This document shows, piece by piece, positions 1 through 8,860 of a stretch of 64,000 bases of DNA. The notes below the pieces were generated by a model. It had not been told where the DNA came from. It did no database searches and saw only the letters and a list, made by a program, of their open reading frames with translations. The translations under genes and the position numbers were made by a program. Origin of the DNA: Chersky-840 sp963764205 (lineage in GTDB: Bacteria > Actinomycetota > Acidimicrobiia > Acidimicrobiales > UBA8190). The DNA is taken from positions 992,001-1,056,000 of the forward strand of contig CAVXRN010000002.1 in NCBI GenBank assembly GCA_963764205.1, written 5' to 3'. Position 1 is the first letter of the stretch. Every line of letters starts with the position of its first letter.

Positions 1-472
1 TGGGGTTGAAGGGGTCGACCGTCCCCTCGCTGCACACGACCGCGGCGGCACCGGCGGCATGGGCCACACGGATCACCGCGCCGGCATTGCCCGGGTCGCG
101 CACGTCCACACACACCACCACGAAGGTCGCGCCGGCCAGCTCCTCGAGCGTGGCGGTGGGCATCGCCACCACGGCCAGGACGGGCTGGGGCGTCACGGTG
201 TCGGCCACCCTTTCGAGGACGCCCGGCGCCAGGTCGAAGATGCGGGCCCCGCGCGCCAACGCCACGTCGAGCACGGCGCCGACATCGGGCTGTGAACGGC
301 CCCGCTCGTCCACGAACACCGCTTCCACCGACGCCCCCGCGTCGAGCGCGCTGTGGAGCAGCTTGACCCCTTCCACCACGAAGGCGCCCTCCGAGCGCCG
401 GGTGCTGCGTCGCGCCAGCAGCCGGCGCAGGCGCTGGACCCGCTGGTGCCGGAAGGCGAGCGCCGTGGTCAG
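1..472 (-). CDS. TrmH/SpoU-family RNA methyltransferase, 3' end cut by window edge
   Basis: This gene would encode a SAM-dependent 2'-O-ribose RNA methyltransferase of the SpoU/TrmH (SPOUT) class acting on rRNA or tRNA. The visible N-terminal part reads RRSEGAFVVEGVKLL (substrate-binding domain) and then VDVRDPGNAGAVIRVAHAAG, the typical SPOUT motif 1; the SAM-knot C-terminus lies outside the window. It follows rplT, where such a gene commonly sits in actinobacteria. No ATG, GTG or TTG lies in frame near the expected start. The only fitting initiator is a CTG that overlaps the rplT stop as CTGA, the same 4-base geometry used at other junctions here. Family is clear; the exact RNA target is not, and the start is inferred. 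Confidence 0.8.
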   Translation of the reverse strand, partial: MTTALAFRHQRVQRLRRLLARRSTRRSEGAFVVEGVKLLHSALDAGASVEAVFVDERGRSQPDVGAVLDVALARGARIFDLAPGVLERVADTVTPQPVLAVVAMPTATLEELAGATFVVVCVDVRDPGNAGAVIRVAHAAGAAAVVCSEGTVDPFNP

Positions 473-870
473 GAGCGGTCCCCGGCCTCCGCCGCCACCG
501 GGGTCGGAGCCCCGTCGGCCAGAGCGGACGTCGCCACACCCACGAGGCGGGAGAACGCCTCGGGGTCGGTGACCGCCAGGTCGGCCAGCACTTTGCGGTC
601 CACCACGACCTCGGCTTCGCGCAGCCCGGCGATGAGCCGGCTGTAGCTCGTGCCGTTGGCCCGGGCCGCCGCGTTGATCCGCTGGATCCACAGCCGACGG
701 AAGTCACCCTTGCGAGCACGGCGGTCGCGGTACGCGTACTGCAGCGAGTGCATGACCGCCTCGTTGGCGGAACGGAAGGTGCGGCTGCGATTGCCGTAGT
801 AGCCCTGGGCCGACTCGAGGACGGCGCGACGGTGCTTCTTGCCGTTGACGGCGCGCTTCACCCTGGCCAT
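469..870 (-). CDS. rplT: 50S ribosomal protein L20
   Basis: Large-subunit ribosomal protein L20, which binds 23S rRNA early in 50S assembly. The 133-residue product begins MARVKRAVNGKKHRR and contains the conserved GNRSRTFRSANEAVMHSLQY and LWIQRINAAAR segments. The C-terminal 15 or so residues are an Ala/Pro-rich extension beyond the usual length of about 118. The ATG at 870 is chosen because family members start there and it is preceded by AAAGGAG at 6-7 nt; a longer reading frame upstream is spurious. Third gene of the infC-rpmI-rplT operon; its TGA is overlapped by the next gene. Confidence 0.97.
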   Translation of the reverse strand: MARVKRAVNGKKHRRAVLESAQGYYGNRSRTFRSANEAVMHSLQYAYRDRRARKGDFRRLWIQRINAAARANGTSYSRLIAGLREAEVVVDRKVLADLAVTDPEAFSRLVGVATSALADGAPTPVAAEAGDRS

Positions 871-957
871 GACCAGCTCCTTTCGTGAACGACGTGACAT
901 CGCACCCACCCCATCGGGCGGGGGCGACTCGGAGGCGGGCATGTGCCCGCCTGGTGA

Positions 958-1152
958 CTACCGACCGAGCAGGCGCCGCACCTCGCGGCGATCCGCGGCG
1001 GCGACTTCGACCTCGCGACCGAGGCGACGGGTGCGGACACTCGTCTTCTTCTCGAGCAGGTGAGAGCGATTGGCCTGACGCCGGCGCAGACGACCGGTGC
1101 CCGTGACCTTGAAGCGCTTGGCGGCGCCCCGGTCGGTCTTCATCTTCGGCAT
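958..1152 (-). CDS. rpmI: 50S ribosomal protein L35
   Basis: Small basic ribosomal protein L35 (64 residues, the usual length). It starts MPKMKTDRGAAKRFKVTGTG and carries the conserved RRRQANRSHLLEKK stretch. Its ATG begins one base after the infC TGA, so the two are almost certainly translationally coupled; a GGAAGGAA-like ribosome binding site lies inside the end of infC. A gap of about 87 bp separates it from rplT. Confidence 0.97.
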   Translation of the reverse strand: MPKMKTDRGAAKRFKVTGTGRLRRRQANRSHLLEKKTSVRTRRLGREVEVAAADRREVRRLLGR

Positions 1153-1153
1153 C

Positions 1154-1852
1154 TCAGGTTCCTTCCTGTCGGCCCGGGCCGTCCCCGCTGGCCGCCACCG
1201 GTGCCTCGGCGGGCGATCCGCCGTTGCTCTCGATCACCGCTGCACTCCCACTCTTGCCCGACACCGCCGGCTCGCCGCCGACCGGGCCGGGGACGTCGTC
1301 GTCGTGCTGCGCGGCCCGGGCCGCCGCCGACTGCTTGGCCCGCTTGTCCGGTGCGAGCACCATCACCATGTTGCGACCGTCGAGCCTCGGATCCGATTCC
1401 ACTCGCGCCGTCCCGTCGACGTGTTCGGCCACCCGGTCGAGGATCTTCTTCCCCAACTCGGGGTGGAACACCTCTCGACCCCGGAACATGATCGTGACCT
1501 TGACCTTGTGCCCCTCGTTCAGGAACTTCAGGACCTGCCGGGTCTTGGTGTCGAAGTCACCGGGACCGATCTTCGGCCGGTACTTCATCTCCTTGATCCC
1601 GACGCTCGTGGTCTTGCGCCTGGACTCCTTGGCCTTCTGCGCCTCGTCGAACTTGTACTTGCCGTAGTCCATGATGCGGCAGACAGGCGGGTTGGCCAGA
1701 GGTGCGACTTCGACGAGATCCAGGTCCAGCTGCCGGGCGATGGCCAGGGCCTCCGGCAACGGGCGTATCCCGAGCTGTTGGCCATCTGGGTCCACCAGGC
1801 GCACGTCGCGCGCGCGTATGCGGTCGTTGATCCTGGTCTCGTTGGTCGTCAT
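1154..1852 (-). CDS. infC: Translation initiation factor IF-3
   Basis: IF-3 binds the 30S subunit, discriminates the initiator tRNA and start codon, and prevents premature 50S joining. The 232-residue product has the N-domain (RINDRIRARDVRLVDPDG), the linker with VCRIMDYGKYKFDEAQKAKE, and the C-domain (IKEMKYRPKIGPGDFDTK, VTIMFRGRE). After about residue 175 there is a low-complexity Ala/Ser/Gly/Pro-rich tail of roughly 55 residues absent from the E. coli protein; such tails occur in actinobacterial IF-3. First gene of infC-rpmI-rplT. The ATG at 1852 matches the usual start, with no strong Shine-Dalgarno sequence visible. It is divergent from the DUF1844 gene. Confidence 0.96.
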   Translation of the reverse strand: MTTNETRINDRIRARDVRLVDPDGQQLGIRPLPEALAIARQLDLDLVEVAPLANPPVCRIMDYGKYKFDEAQKAKESRRKTTSVGIKEMKYRPKIGPGDFDTKTRQVLKFLNEGHKVKVTIMFRGREVFHPELGKKILDRVAEHVDGTARVESDPRLDGRNMVMVLAPDKRAKQSAAARAAQHDDDVPGPVGGEPAVSGKSGSAAVIESNGGSPAEAPVAASGDGPGRQEGT

Positions 1853-2042
1853 GGGTGTGGCGATGCGACATCACTCCCGTCGTTGCAGGACTCCGAGTCT
1901 CCCCGGAGCCATATCGGAAGCGCGGTCCCTTGCCCTCGGTGTCCCATCACGGACCCGTTGCAAACCCGACGCACCGTTGCCCGGTGGCGGGTGGGGGTGT
2001 GCCCGACGGCGTGACCCCGCTTTCCCTGTTGGCTCAACGTTC

Positions 2043-2048
2043 TACGCT
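2043..2048 (+). promoter_or_regulatory. Predicted -10 element for a leaderless mRNA (DUF1844 gene)
   Basis: TACGCT ends 7 nt before the GTG at 2056, the distance at which transcription would start on the start codon itself. TTTCCC 16 nt upstream is a weak -35 candidate. No Shine-Dalgarno sequence is present. The same arrangement recurs before many other genes in the window. Confidence 0.55.
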
Positions 2049-2055
2049 ACCAGGC

Positions 2056-2589
2056 GTGAGCAGCCTCTGGACACCTGACGGCGAGCACCGGGTACGGCCC
2101 TCGGGCGATGAAGGACCAGGTCCCGACGCCTCTCGAGCATCGTCGCGACCTGCCGACTCGGACCCGACCCCGGCCCGACCGTACGAGACCGAGGAATTCG
2201 ACCCGGGGGACCTCGGGCCCGAGGAGCAGGCCGAGATGGCGGCCCGGCTCGACGAGTTGCGCCGGCAATTGCTCGGCACCCCGGCCGAGGTCGTCGTGGC
2301 CAACCATGCCTACGGCTTGTTCGAGCTCGCCGCCATTCACCTGTCGCAGCAACCGCCCAACTTCGACCAGGCCCGGTTGGCCGTCGACGCCATGGCCGCG
2401 CTGGTGGAGGGCCTGGCCGGGAGGTTGGGGGAGGCCGAGCGGTCGCTGCACGACGCCCTGTCCCAGATCAGGTTGGCCTTCGTCCAGATCAGCGAGAGCC
2501 TCCCCCCTGACATGGTGGGCGGGGACACAGTCGGTGGGGACACGGTCGGTGGGGACACGGTCGGTGGGGACGCCGGAGGGGCGACCTGA
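2056..2589 (+). CDS. DUF1844 domain protein
   Basis: Conserved actinobacterial protein of unknown function, typically found next to infC. It starts SSLWTPDGEHRV, a signature opening of this family, followed by an acidic/proline-rich linker and then the DUF1844 core (about residues 60-150) with VVANHAYGLFELAAIHLSQQ and a helical segment ending QIRLAFVQI. The last 20 residues are a repeated VGGDT pattern encoded by a 15-bp tandem repeat. The GTG at 2056 is chosen because the family starts there and a -10 hexamer lies at leaderless distance; frame-open sequence upstream is not conserved in character. Function is not known. Confidence 0.85.
   Translation: MSSLWTPDGEHRVRPSGDEGPGPDASRASSRPADSDPTPARPYETEEFDPGDLGPEEQAEMAARLDELRRQLLGTPAEVVVANHAYGLFELAAIHLSQQPPNFDQARLAVDAMAALVEGLAGRLGEAERSLHDALSQIRLAFVQISESLPPDMVGGDTVGGDTVGGDTVGGDAGGAT
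2521..2571 (+). repeat. 15-bp tandem repeat encoding VGGDT units
   Basis: Units of GGGGACACGGTCGGT occur at 2521-2535 (one mismatch), 2536-2550 and 2551-2565, with a partial copy after. The period is a multiple of three, so the DUF1844 frame is kept and the repeat adds 5-residue units to the C-terminal tail. Confidence 0.9.
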
Positions 2590-2627
2590 GGGTCGCACCG
2601 GGGTCGGCGCCCCACACACGAGCGCCG

Positions 2628-2867
2628 TCAGGGGCCGCCCAAGGTCGTCACCGCACGCGCCTCGTAGCGGCCGCGGTGCCCGGGGGCCACGACGAACACC
2701 ACACGGGCCCCCACCTCGACGTGCCTCGTCCCGTCGGCGAGCGCGGTGCAGTGGAAGGGGTAGGTGCGGCCGTCGTCGTCGAGCACGGCACCGAGACCGC
2801 GGGGATCGTCGAACTCGCTCACCACACCGACCCGGGGCGCCCGGGGACCGCCGCGCGCCCGGGTCAT
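2628..2867 (-). CDS. Cold-shock-domain-like protein
   Basis: Small 79-residue protein with the layout of a divergent cold-shock (OB-fold) domain: a strand VGVVSEFDDPRGLGAVLDD in place of the usual KWFN-xxKGFGFI motif, then TYPFHCTAL and VEVGARVVFVV matching later strands. The nucleic-acid-binding aromatic motifs are only partly conserved, so RNA/DNA binding is plausible but not assured. Start chosen at ATG 2867 because GGAGGC precedes it at a good distance and the upstream frame is not protein-like. It lies just upstream of hisG in the same direction of transcription's reverse order (hisG ends 3' before it), and convergent with the DUF1844 gene. Confidence 0.65.
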   Translation of the reverse strand: MTRARGGPRAPRVGVVSEFDDPRGLGAVLDDDGRTYPFHCTALADGTRHVEVGARVVFVVAPGHRGRYEARAVTTLGGP

Positions 2868-2883
2868 CGTCGCCTCCGCACGC

Positions 2884-3759
2884 TCAGTGCACGATCTTCG
2901 ACAACGGCAACTCGATGATGTCGGTGGCACCCCGGTCCTTGAGCGCCGGGATCAACACGTTGACCTCCGACTTGGGCACCACCGTCTCCACCGCGAACCC
3001 CGCGCCGCCCGAAAGCTCCGACACGGTGGGTGACTTGAGGGCCGGGAGGACCGCCACGACCTCTTCGAGCCCGCCAGCGGCGACGTTGAGCTTGAGCAGC
3101 ACCTTGCCGCGCGCCTCGAGCGCACCCTGCAGCAACGTCAGCAGATGGCCCATGGCCAGGCGCTTGTCGGGATCCGACGCCGCCACCGGATTGGCGATGA
3201 GCTCGGTGCGCGACACGAGGAGCGTCTCCACGATGCGCAACCGGGCGGCGGCCAGGGCCTTGCCCGTCTCGGTGATCTCCACCACCGCGTCGGCGATGTC
3301 GGGGATCTTCGCCTCGGTGGCGCCGTAGGACATGCGGATCTCGGCGTGGACGCCGTGCTTCTCGAGCACGCGACGAGTGAGCTCGGGGTACTCGGTCGAG
3401 ACGCGCGTCCCGACGGGCAGCTGCTCGATCGACACCACGGGCGAGTCCTGCGCCACGGCCAGCACGACCCGGATGGGGTTGGCGCTCGCCTTCGAGTAGG
3501 CGAGCTCGCCCAGTGACGTCACGTCCGCGCCGGTCTCCTCGATCCAGTCACGGCCGGTGATCCCGAGGTCGAAGAGGCCCTCGGCCACATAGCCCGGGAT
3601 CTCCTGGGGTCGCAGGATGCGGACCTCGTCCACGCGAGGGTCGTCGATGTTGGCCCGGTATTCGACGTCGGACCCCCGCACCACGGTGAGGTCGGCCGCG
3701 GCGAACAGCTCCAGCGTCGCCTTTTCGAGTGAGCCCTTGGGCAGGACGAGACGCAGCAT
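2884..3759 (-). CDS. hisG: ATP phosphoribosyltransferase, long form
   Basis: Catalyses the first step of histidine synthesis, condensing ATP and PRPP. The 291-residue product is the long, self-regulated HisG: N-terminal MLRLVLPKGSLEKATLELF, the VAEGLFDLGITGRDWIEE segment, a PRPP-loop-like stretch around residues 160-180 (IADAVVEITETGKALAAARL), and a C-terminal ACT-like histidine-feedback domain (LLKLNVAAGGLEEV onward). The ATG at 3759 is the usual start, with CGGAG about 7 nt upstream. No other his genes are nearby; it is the last gene of the ribD-ribBA-ribH-hisG run, 18 bp after ribH. Confidence 0.95.
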   Translation of the reverse strand: MLRLVLPKGSLEKATLELFAAADLTVVRGSDVEYRANIDDPRVDEVRILRPQEIPGYVAEGLFDLGITGRDWIEETGADVTSLGELAYSKASANPIRVVLAVAQDSPVVSIEQLPVGTRVSTEYPELTRRVLEKHGVHAEIRMSYGATEAKIPDIADAVVEITETGKALAAARLRIVETLLVSRTELIANPVAASDPDKRLAMGHLLTLLQGALEARGKVLLKLNVAAGGLEEVVAVLPALKSPTVSELSGGAGFAVETVVPKSEVNVLIPALKDRGATDIIELPLSKIVH

Positions 3760-3777
3760 CGAATACTCCGGGGCGAC

Positions 3778-4312
3778 TCAGCGCGCCGGTGACGGAGCCG
3801 ACGACGGCAACCTGCGCAGCAGGTCGGCCATCTCGAGCGCGGTCACCGCCGCTTCGAATCCCTTGTCGTCCTGTCCCCCGCTGCACCGGGCCAGCGCCTG
3901 GTCGACGGTGTCGGTGGTGAGCACGCCGAACACCACGGGGACCCCGGTGTCCAAGGCGGCGCGCTGGAGCCCGGCGGCGCACTGACCCGCCACGAAGTCG
4001 AAGTGCGCGGTCTCGCCCCGGATGACCGCACCCAACGCCACCACGGCGTCGACCCCGCCCGCCTGCGCCAGGCGCAACGCCGCCACGGGCAACTCGAACG
4101 CGCCCGGCACCCAGGCCACGGTGACCGTGACCGCCTTGACGCCGTTGGCCTCGAGGCCGGCGAGCGCACCGTCGAGCAGGCGCTCGGTGATCCCGCCGTT
4201 GAATTTGGCGCACACCAACGCCACGCGCGTCTCGGCGCCGGGCTCGCCGGCGTGGGAGACACCCACACGACGGGCCACCGCGTCGATGGCGTCGGCCGAG
4301 AGGGCGGTGGCG

Positions 4313-4326
<14 letters not shown>
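3778..4326 (-). CDS. ribH: 6,7-dimethyl-8-ribityllumazine synthase
   Basis: Condenses 5-amino-6-ribitylaminouracil with 3,4-dihydroxy-2-butanone 4-phosphate to form lumazine, the penultimate step of riboflavin synthesis. The 182-residue product shows the family hallmarks VCAKFNGGITERLLDGAL, WVPGAFELPVAA (substrate site), GAVIRGETAHFDFV with the catalytic His, and PVVFGVLTTDT. It overlaps the end of ribBA by 14 bp, so it is translationally coupled. A 20-residue N-terminal extension precedes the conserved core. Confidence 0.96.
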
Positions 4327-5550
<1,224 letters not shown>

Positions 5551-5554
<4 letters not shown>

Positions 5555-6606
5555 GTCGCCTCCGCCACGCGCGACGTCGCGCGCTGTGCGGGCGCGAGCT
5601 CGATGCGCACGTCGGAGCCGAGCGCGGCCACCGAGACGAGCCTGCCCCGCCACAGGTCCTGCATCCCGGGGGCACCCGGACCGCGGAACATCGGCACCGC
5701 GTCGTCCCCGCCGAACAAGGCGGGTGCGAGGTAGAGGACGTAGCGGTCCACGAGCCCGGCTCGGTGGAAGGCGTGGGCGACGCGCGCCCCGCCCTCGACG
5801 AGCACCTGCATCACACCCTTGGCCCCGAGCTCGTCGAGCACCGCACCGGGCTCCCCCGACAGCTCGAGCGCGGGGTGGACACGGGCGTCGTCGGGCGCGT
5901 GCCCGAGCACGACGCGCAACGGTTGGTGCTCGGGGACCGGATCGACGCGTACGGTCAGCTCGGGGTCATCGGCGCGCACCGTCGCCGCTCCCACGAGCAC
6001 GGCGTCGGACTGTGCCCGGAGGTGGTGCGCGTCGGCGCGCGCCGCCTCTCCGGTGAGCCAGCGCGCCGTGCCGTCGGGTGCGGCGATGCGTCCGTCCATG
6101 GTGGCCGCCAACTTGAGCACGACCCACGGTCGCCCCGTGCGCCGGTGTTTGAGGTACGGCGCCAGGAGATCGGCGGCCTCGTCCCCTCCGACGCCCACCT
6201 CCACGACGACACCGCCCCGACGCAGCGCCTCGACTCCCCTTCCCGAGACCTGGGGGTCGGGGTCGAGCACACCGACGACGGTGCGCGCCACCCCTGCGGC
6301 GAGGATGGCCGCGGTGCACGGCGGGGTGCGACCGTGGTGGGCGCAGGGCTCGAGGGTGCTGTAGAGCGTGGCACCCCGGGCGTCGTCGCCGGCGGCCTCG
6401 AGCGCGACGACCTCGGCGTGCGGGCCCCCGGGCGGGGCGGTCGCGCCTTCGTAGCGACGGCCCCGGGGCGACACGACCACCGCACCCACCCAGGGGTTGG
6501 GGGACGTGCGGGCCCGAACCGACGCCGCCAGCGCCAACGCCTGGCGCATGGCGGCGAGATCTTCGTCCCGGGTGCCCGCCCCGGGCGGCGCCTGGGAGGC
6601 CGTCAT
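5551..6606 (-). CDS. ribD: Bifunctional pyrimidine deaminase/reductase
   Basis: Carries out deamination and then side-chain reduction of the pyrimidine intermediate of riboflavin synthesis. The deaminase half (to about residue 145) has the zinc motif GPHAEVVALEAAG and TLEPCAHHGRTPPCTAAI; the reductase half has WVVLKLAATMDGRIA and the NADPH-site segment VLVEGGARVAHAFHRAGLVD. 351 residues. The start ATG at 6606 has a TAGACT hexamer 9 nt upstream, suggesting a very short leader. No FMN riboswitch can fit in the 12 bp before the gene. It opens the ribD-ribBA-ribH-hisG group. Confidence 0.95.
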
Positions 6607-6618
6607 GGGACCACGAGT

Positions 6619-7302
6619 CTACTTGGCCCCGTCTGTTCGGCCCCCGGGCAGGGCTTTTTCTCCGGCGACGCGGATCCGGCGCGCCGCCTCCCACGGGTGC
6701 TCGTCGGAGAAGATGGCGGAGCCCGCCACGAGCACGCGCGCGCCGGCGCGGACCACCGCACCGGCGGTGTCCTCGTCGATGCCCCCGTCGACCTCGAGCT
6801 CGGCTGCGAGCCCACGCCGGTCGAGCTCGGCCCGGGTGCGGGCGATCTTGGGCAGGACCTCCGCCATGAACTGCTGCCCACCGAAGCCGGGGTGCACGGT
6901 CATGCACAAGATGAGGTCCGCCTCGGCCAGGAACGGATCGATGGCCTCGTACGGCGTCTCGGGGTTCAGAGCGAGGCCGGCCCGCAACCCCAGTGCACGC
7001 GCCTGCGCCAGCAGCGCGGTGGTGTCGCCTACCTCGACGTGGACCGTGCACCCGTCGGCACCGGCCCGTCGGAACGACTCGAGGAAGTCGCCGGGGTTGG
7101 TCATCATGAGGTGGCAGTCGAAGAACAACCCCGAATGCTTGCGCAACGACTCGACCACGGGGGGGCCGATGGTCAGGTTGGGGACGAAATGGCCGTCCAT
7201 GACGTCCACGTGCAGCCAGTCGGCTTCGGGAGCCACTTCGCCCACGGCCTCGGCCAGGCTGCCGAAGTCGGCCGACAGCACCGAGGGGGCGATCCGCAGC
7301 AT
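6619..7302 (-). CDS. rpe: Ribulose-phosphate 3-epimerase
   Basis: Interconverts ribulose 5-phosphate and xylulose 5-phosphate in the pentose phosphate pathway. The 227-residue TIM-barrel protein starts MLRIAPSVLSADFGSL and has DWLHVDVMDGHFVPNLTIGP, HLMMTNP and LILCMTVHPGFGGQQF with the catalytic and metal-binding residues, plus VDGGID near the end. The ATG at 7302 is chosen from family alignment by eye; a TAGGCT hexamer lies 8 nt upstream, close to leaderless distance. The longer upstream frame is shadow of fmt. Confidence 0.95.
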   Translation of the reverse strand: MLRIAPSVLSADFGSLAEAVGEVAPEADWLHVDVMDGHFVPNLTIGPPVVESLRKHSGLFFDCHLMMTNPGDFLESFRRAGADGCTVHVEVGDTTALLAQARALGLRAGLALNPETPYEAIDPFLAEADLILCMTVHPGFGGQQFMAEVLPKIARTRAELDRRGLAAELEVDGGIDEDTAGAVVRAGARVLVAGSAIFSDEHPWEAARRIRVAGEKALPGGRTDGAK

Positions 7303-7313
7303 CCGGACCGAGC

Positions 7314-8219
7314 CTACCGGTGTTCGCCTTCGTCCCCGAGTGTCTCGCCCGGCTCCACCCGCACACCACGCCACCAGTCCGAGGCCGGCATCCGGCGTTT
7401 CCCGGCGGGTTGCACCTCGACGAGCTCGAGCACTCCGGCGCCGGTGCCGACCACGCAGTCGTGCAGCTCCCCCGGGCGCCGTGCGTCGCCGCCGGCGTCG
7501 GACGCCCCGGGCGCGGCCACGGCGTCGAGCACGAGGAGCCGCTCCCCCCGAAACGTCGTCCACGCCCGGTCGAGGCGCACCACGCGTTCGAGGTCCGCGG
7601 CGGGACGGGCCCAGTCGAGCCGGAGCTCGTCGGGTCGAATCTTCTCGGCGTAAGTCACGTCACCGTGCTGGGGCGTGCCGGCGGGGAGGGCGTCGACACC
7701 GTGGGCCAGGACGTCGACGAGCAATCGGGCCCCGATCACCGCCAACCGGTCGGTGAGCGAGCCGACGTGCTCGTGGGGCCCGATCGTCACCCGCTCCGAG
7801 GCCAGGACCGGTCCCGTGTCGAGGCTCTCCTCCAGACCCATGAGGCACACGCCGGTCTCGTGGTCACCGGCGAGGACGGCGCGCTCCACCGGCGCCGCGC
7901 CCCGCCACCGGGGCAGGAGCGAGAAGTGCACGTTCAGCATGGGGAGCGCGTCGAGGACGCGCGCCGGGACGAGACGGCCGTAGGCCACGACGATGCCGAG
8001 CTCGGCACCGACCGCGGAGAGGTCGTCGAGGTGGTCGGTCACCTCGAGTCCGAGAGCGAGCGCCCGACGTTTGACCGGGCTGGGCGAGGCCGCTCCCCCG
8101 CGCCCCCGCCGCACGTCGGCCCGACTCACCACGAGCGCCACCTCGTGCCCGGCGTCGACGAGCGCGTCGAGCGCGACCGCGGCGGCCGGCGGCGTCCCGA
8201 GGAAGACCAGGCGGGCCAC
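7314..8219 (-). CDS. fmt: Methionyl-tRNA formyltransferase
   Basis: Formylates initiator Met-tRNA using 10-formyltetrahydrofolate. The 301-residue product has the Rossmann start ARLVFLGTPPAAAVALDAL, the catalytic region LNVHFSLLPRWRGAAPVERA (the Asn-His pair in NVHFSLLP) and the C-terminal OB-like domain ending in WWRGVRVEPGE. GTG start at 8219. It follows def by 15 bp, the usual def-fmt pairing: one enzyme adds the formyl group that the other later removes. Confidence 0.95.
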   Translation of the reverse strand: MARLVFLGTPPAAAVALDALVDAGHEVALVVSRADVRRGRGGAASPSPVKRRALALGLEVTDHLDDLSAVGAELGIVVAYGRLVPARVLDALPMLNVHFSLLPRWRGAAPVERAVLAGDHETGVCLMGLEESLDTGPVLASERVTIGPHEHVGSLTDRLAVIGARLLVDVLAHGVDALPAGTPQHGDVTYAEKIRPDELRLDWARPAADLERVVRLDRAWTTFRGERLLVLDAVAAPGASDAGGDARRPGELHDCVVGTGAGVLELVEVQPAGKRRMPASDWWRGVRVEPGETLGDEGEHR

Positions 8220-8234
8220 CGGCGGCGGCGAGCG

Positions 8235-8801
8235 CTACAGGCCGGGGTGCGGCGCGCCGGGCTCGTCGGTGGCGAGCGCCCTGAGGCCGTCGGGGTCCGC
8301 GTCGGGCAGCCCCAGGGCCCGGGTCCGCAGGATCCGCTTGGCCTCCTTGCGCTGGTCCTCGTCGAGCCGTTCGACGAGCAGCACACCGTCGAGGTGGTCG
8401 ACCTCGTGCTGGAACACCCGGGCGAGGAACTCGTCCGCGTCGACGGAGATCTCCCTGCCGTCGAGGTCGAACCCGGTCAGGTGGACCTCCTTGGGGCGAA
8501 CGATGGGCCACGACAACCCCGGGACGGACAGGCACCCCTCGTCGTAGGTCCATTCCCCCCGAGCCTCGGCGAGCACGGGGTTCACCACCGTCACCGGTCC
8601 CGTCCCGTCGCCGGTGTCGTAGACGAAGACACGTTTCTGGACGCCCACCTGAGGAGCCGCCAGGCCCACACCGGGCGCCTCGTACATGGTCTGCACCATG
8701 TCGTCGGCCAGCTGCTTGAGCGAACCGTCGATGTCCTCGACGTCCGGGGCCCGCTGCCGCAACACCGGGTCGCCGTAGAGCCGGATCGAGTACCTCGACA
8801 T
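8235..8801 (-). CDS. def: Peptide deformylase
   Basis: Metalloenzyme removing the N-formyl group from nascent proteins. The 188-residue product shows the three motifs: PGVGLAAPQVGVQ (motif 1), EGCLSVPGL (motif 2, metal Cys) and FQHEVDHLDGVLLVER (motif 3, HExxH). Two ATGs compete, at 8810 and 8801. The second is preferred because TACCAT ends exactly 7 nt before it, a leaderless arrangement seen repeatedly here, and the family begins close to YSIRLYGDPVLR. If 8801 is right, the upstream ATG is part of the -10 element. A C-terminal tail of about 20 residues follows the last conserved helix. Confidence 0.93.
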   Translation of the reverse strand: MSRYSIRLYGDPVLRQRAPDVEDIDGSLKQLADDMVQTMYEAPGVGLAAPQVGVQKRVFVYDTGDGTGPVTVVNPVLAEARGEWTYDEGCLSVPGLSWPIVRPKEVHLTGFDLDGREISVDADEFLARVFQHEVDHLDGVLLVERLDEDQRKEAKRILRTRALGLPDADPDGLRALATDEPGAPHPGL

Positions 8802-8808
8802 GCGGGCC

Positions 8809-8814
8809 ATGGTA
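8809..8814 (-). promoter_or_regulatory. Predicted -10 element for leaderless def transcript
   Basis: On the minus strand TACCAT lies 7 nt before ATG 8801. It decides between two in-frame start codons, because the upstream ATG (8810) would sit inside the promoter hexamer. No Shine-Dalgarno sequence precedes either ATG. Confidence 0.5.
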
Positions 8815-8860
8815 CCGGGGGCGGCACCACCCCCAGCGCTGTGCTCCTGGCCCCCGGCGC

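Noticed and set aside
6607..6618. FMN riboswitch upstream of ribD
   Set aside because: Only 12 bp separate rpe and ribD and no RFN element sequence is visible there.
5764..7653. A 629-codon plus-strand open frame opposite ribD, rpe and fmt
   Set aside because: Codon use and composition are those of an antisense shadow, and three well-conserved genes occupy the other strand.
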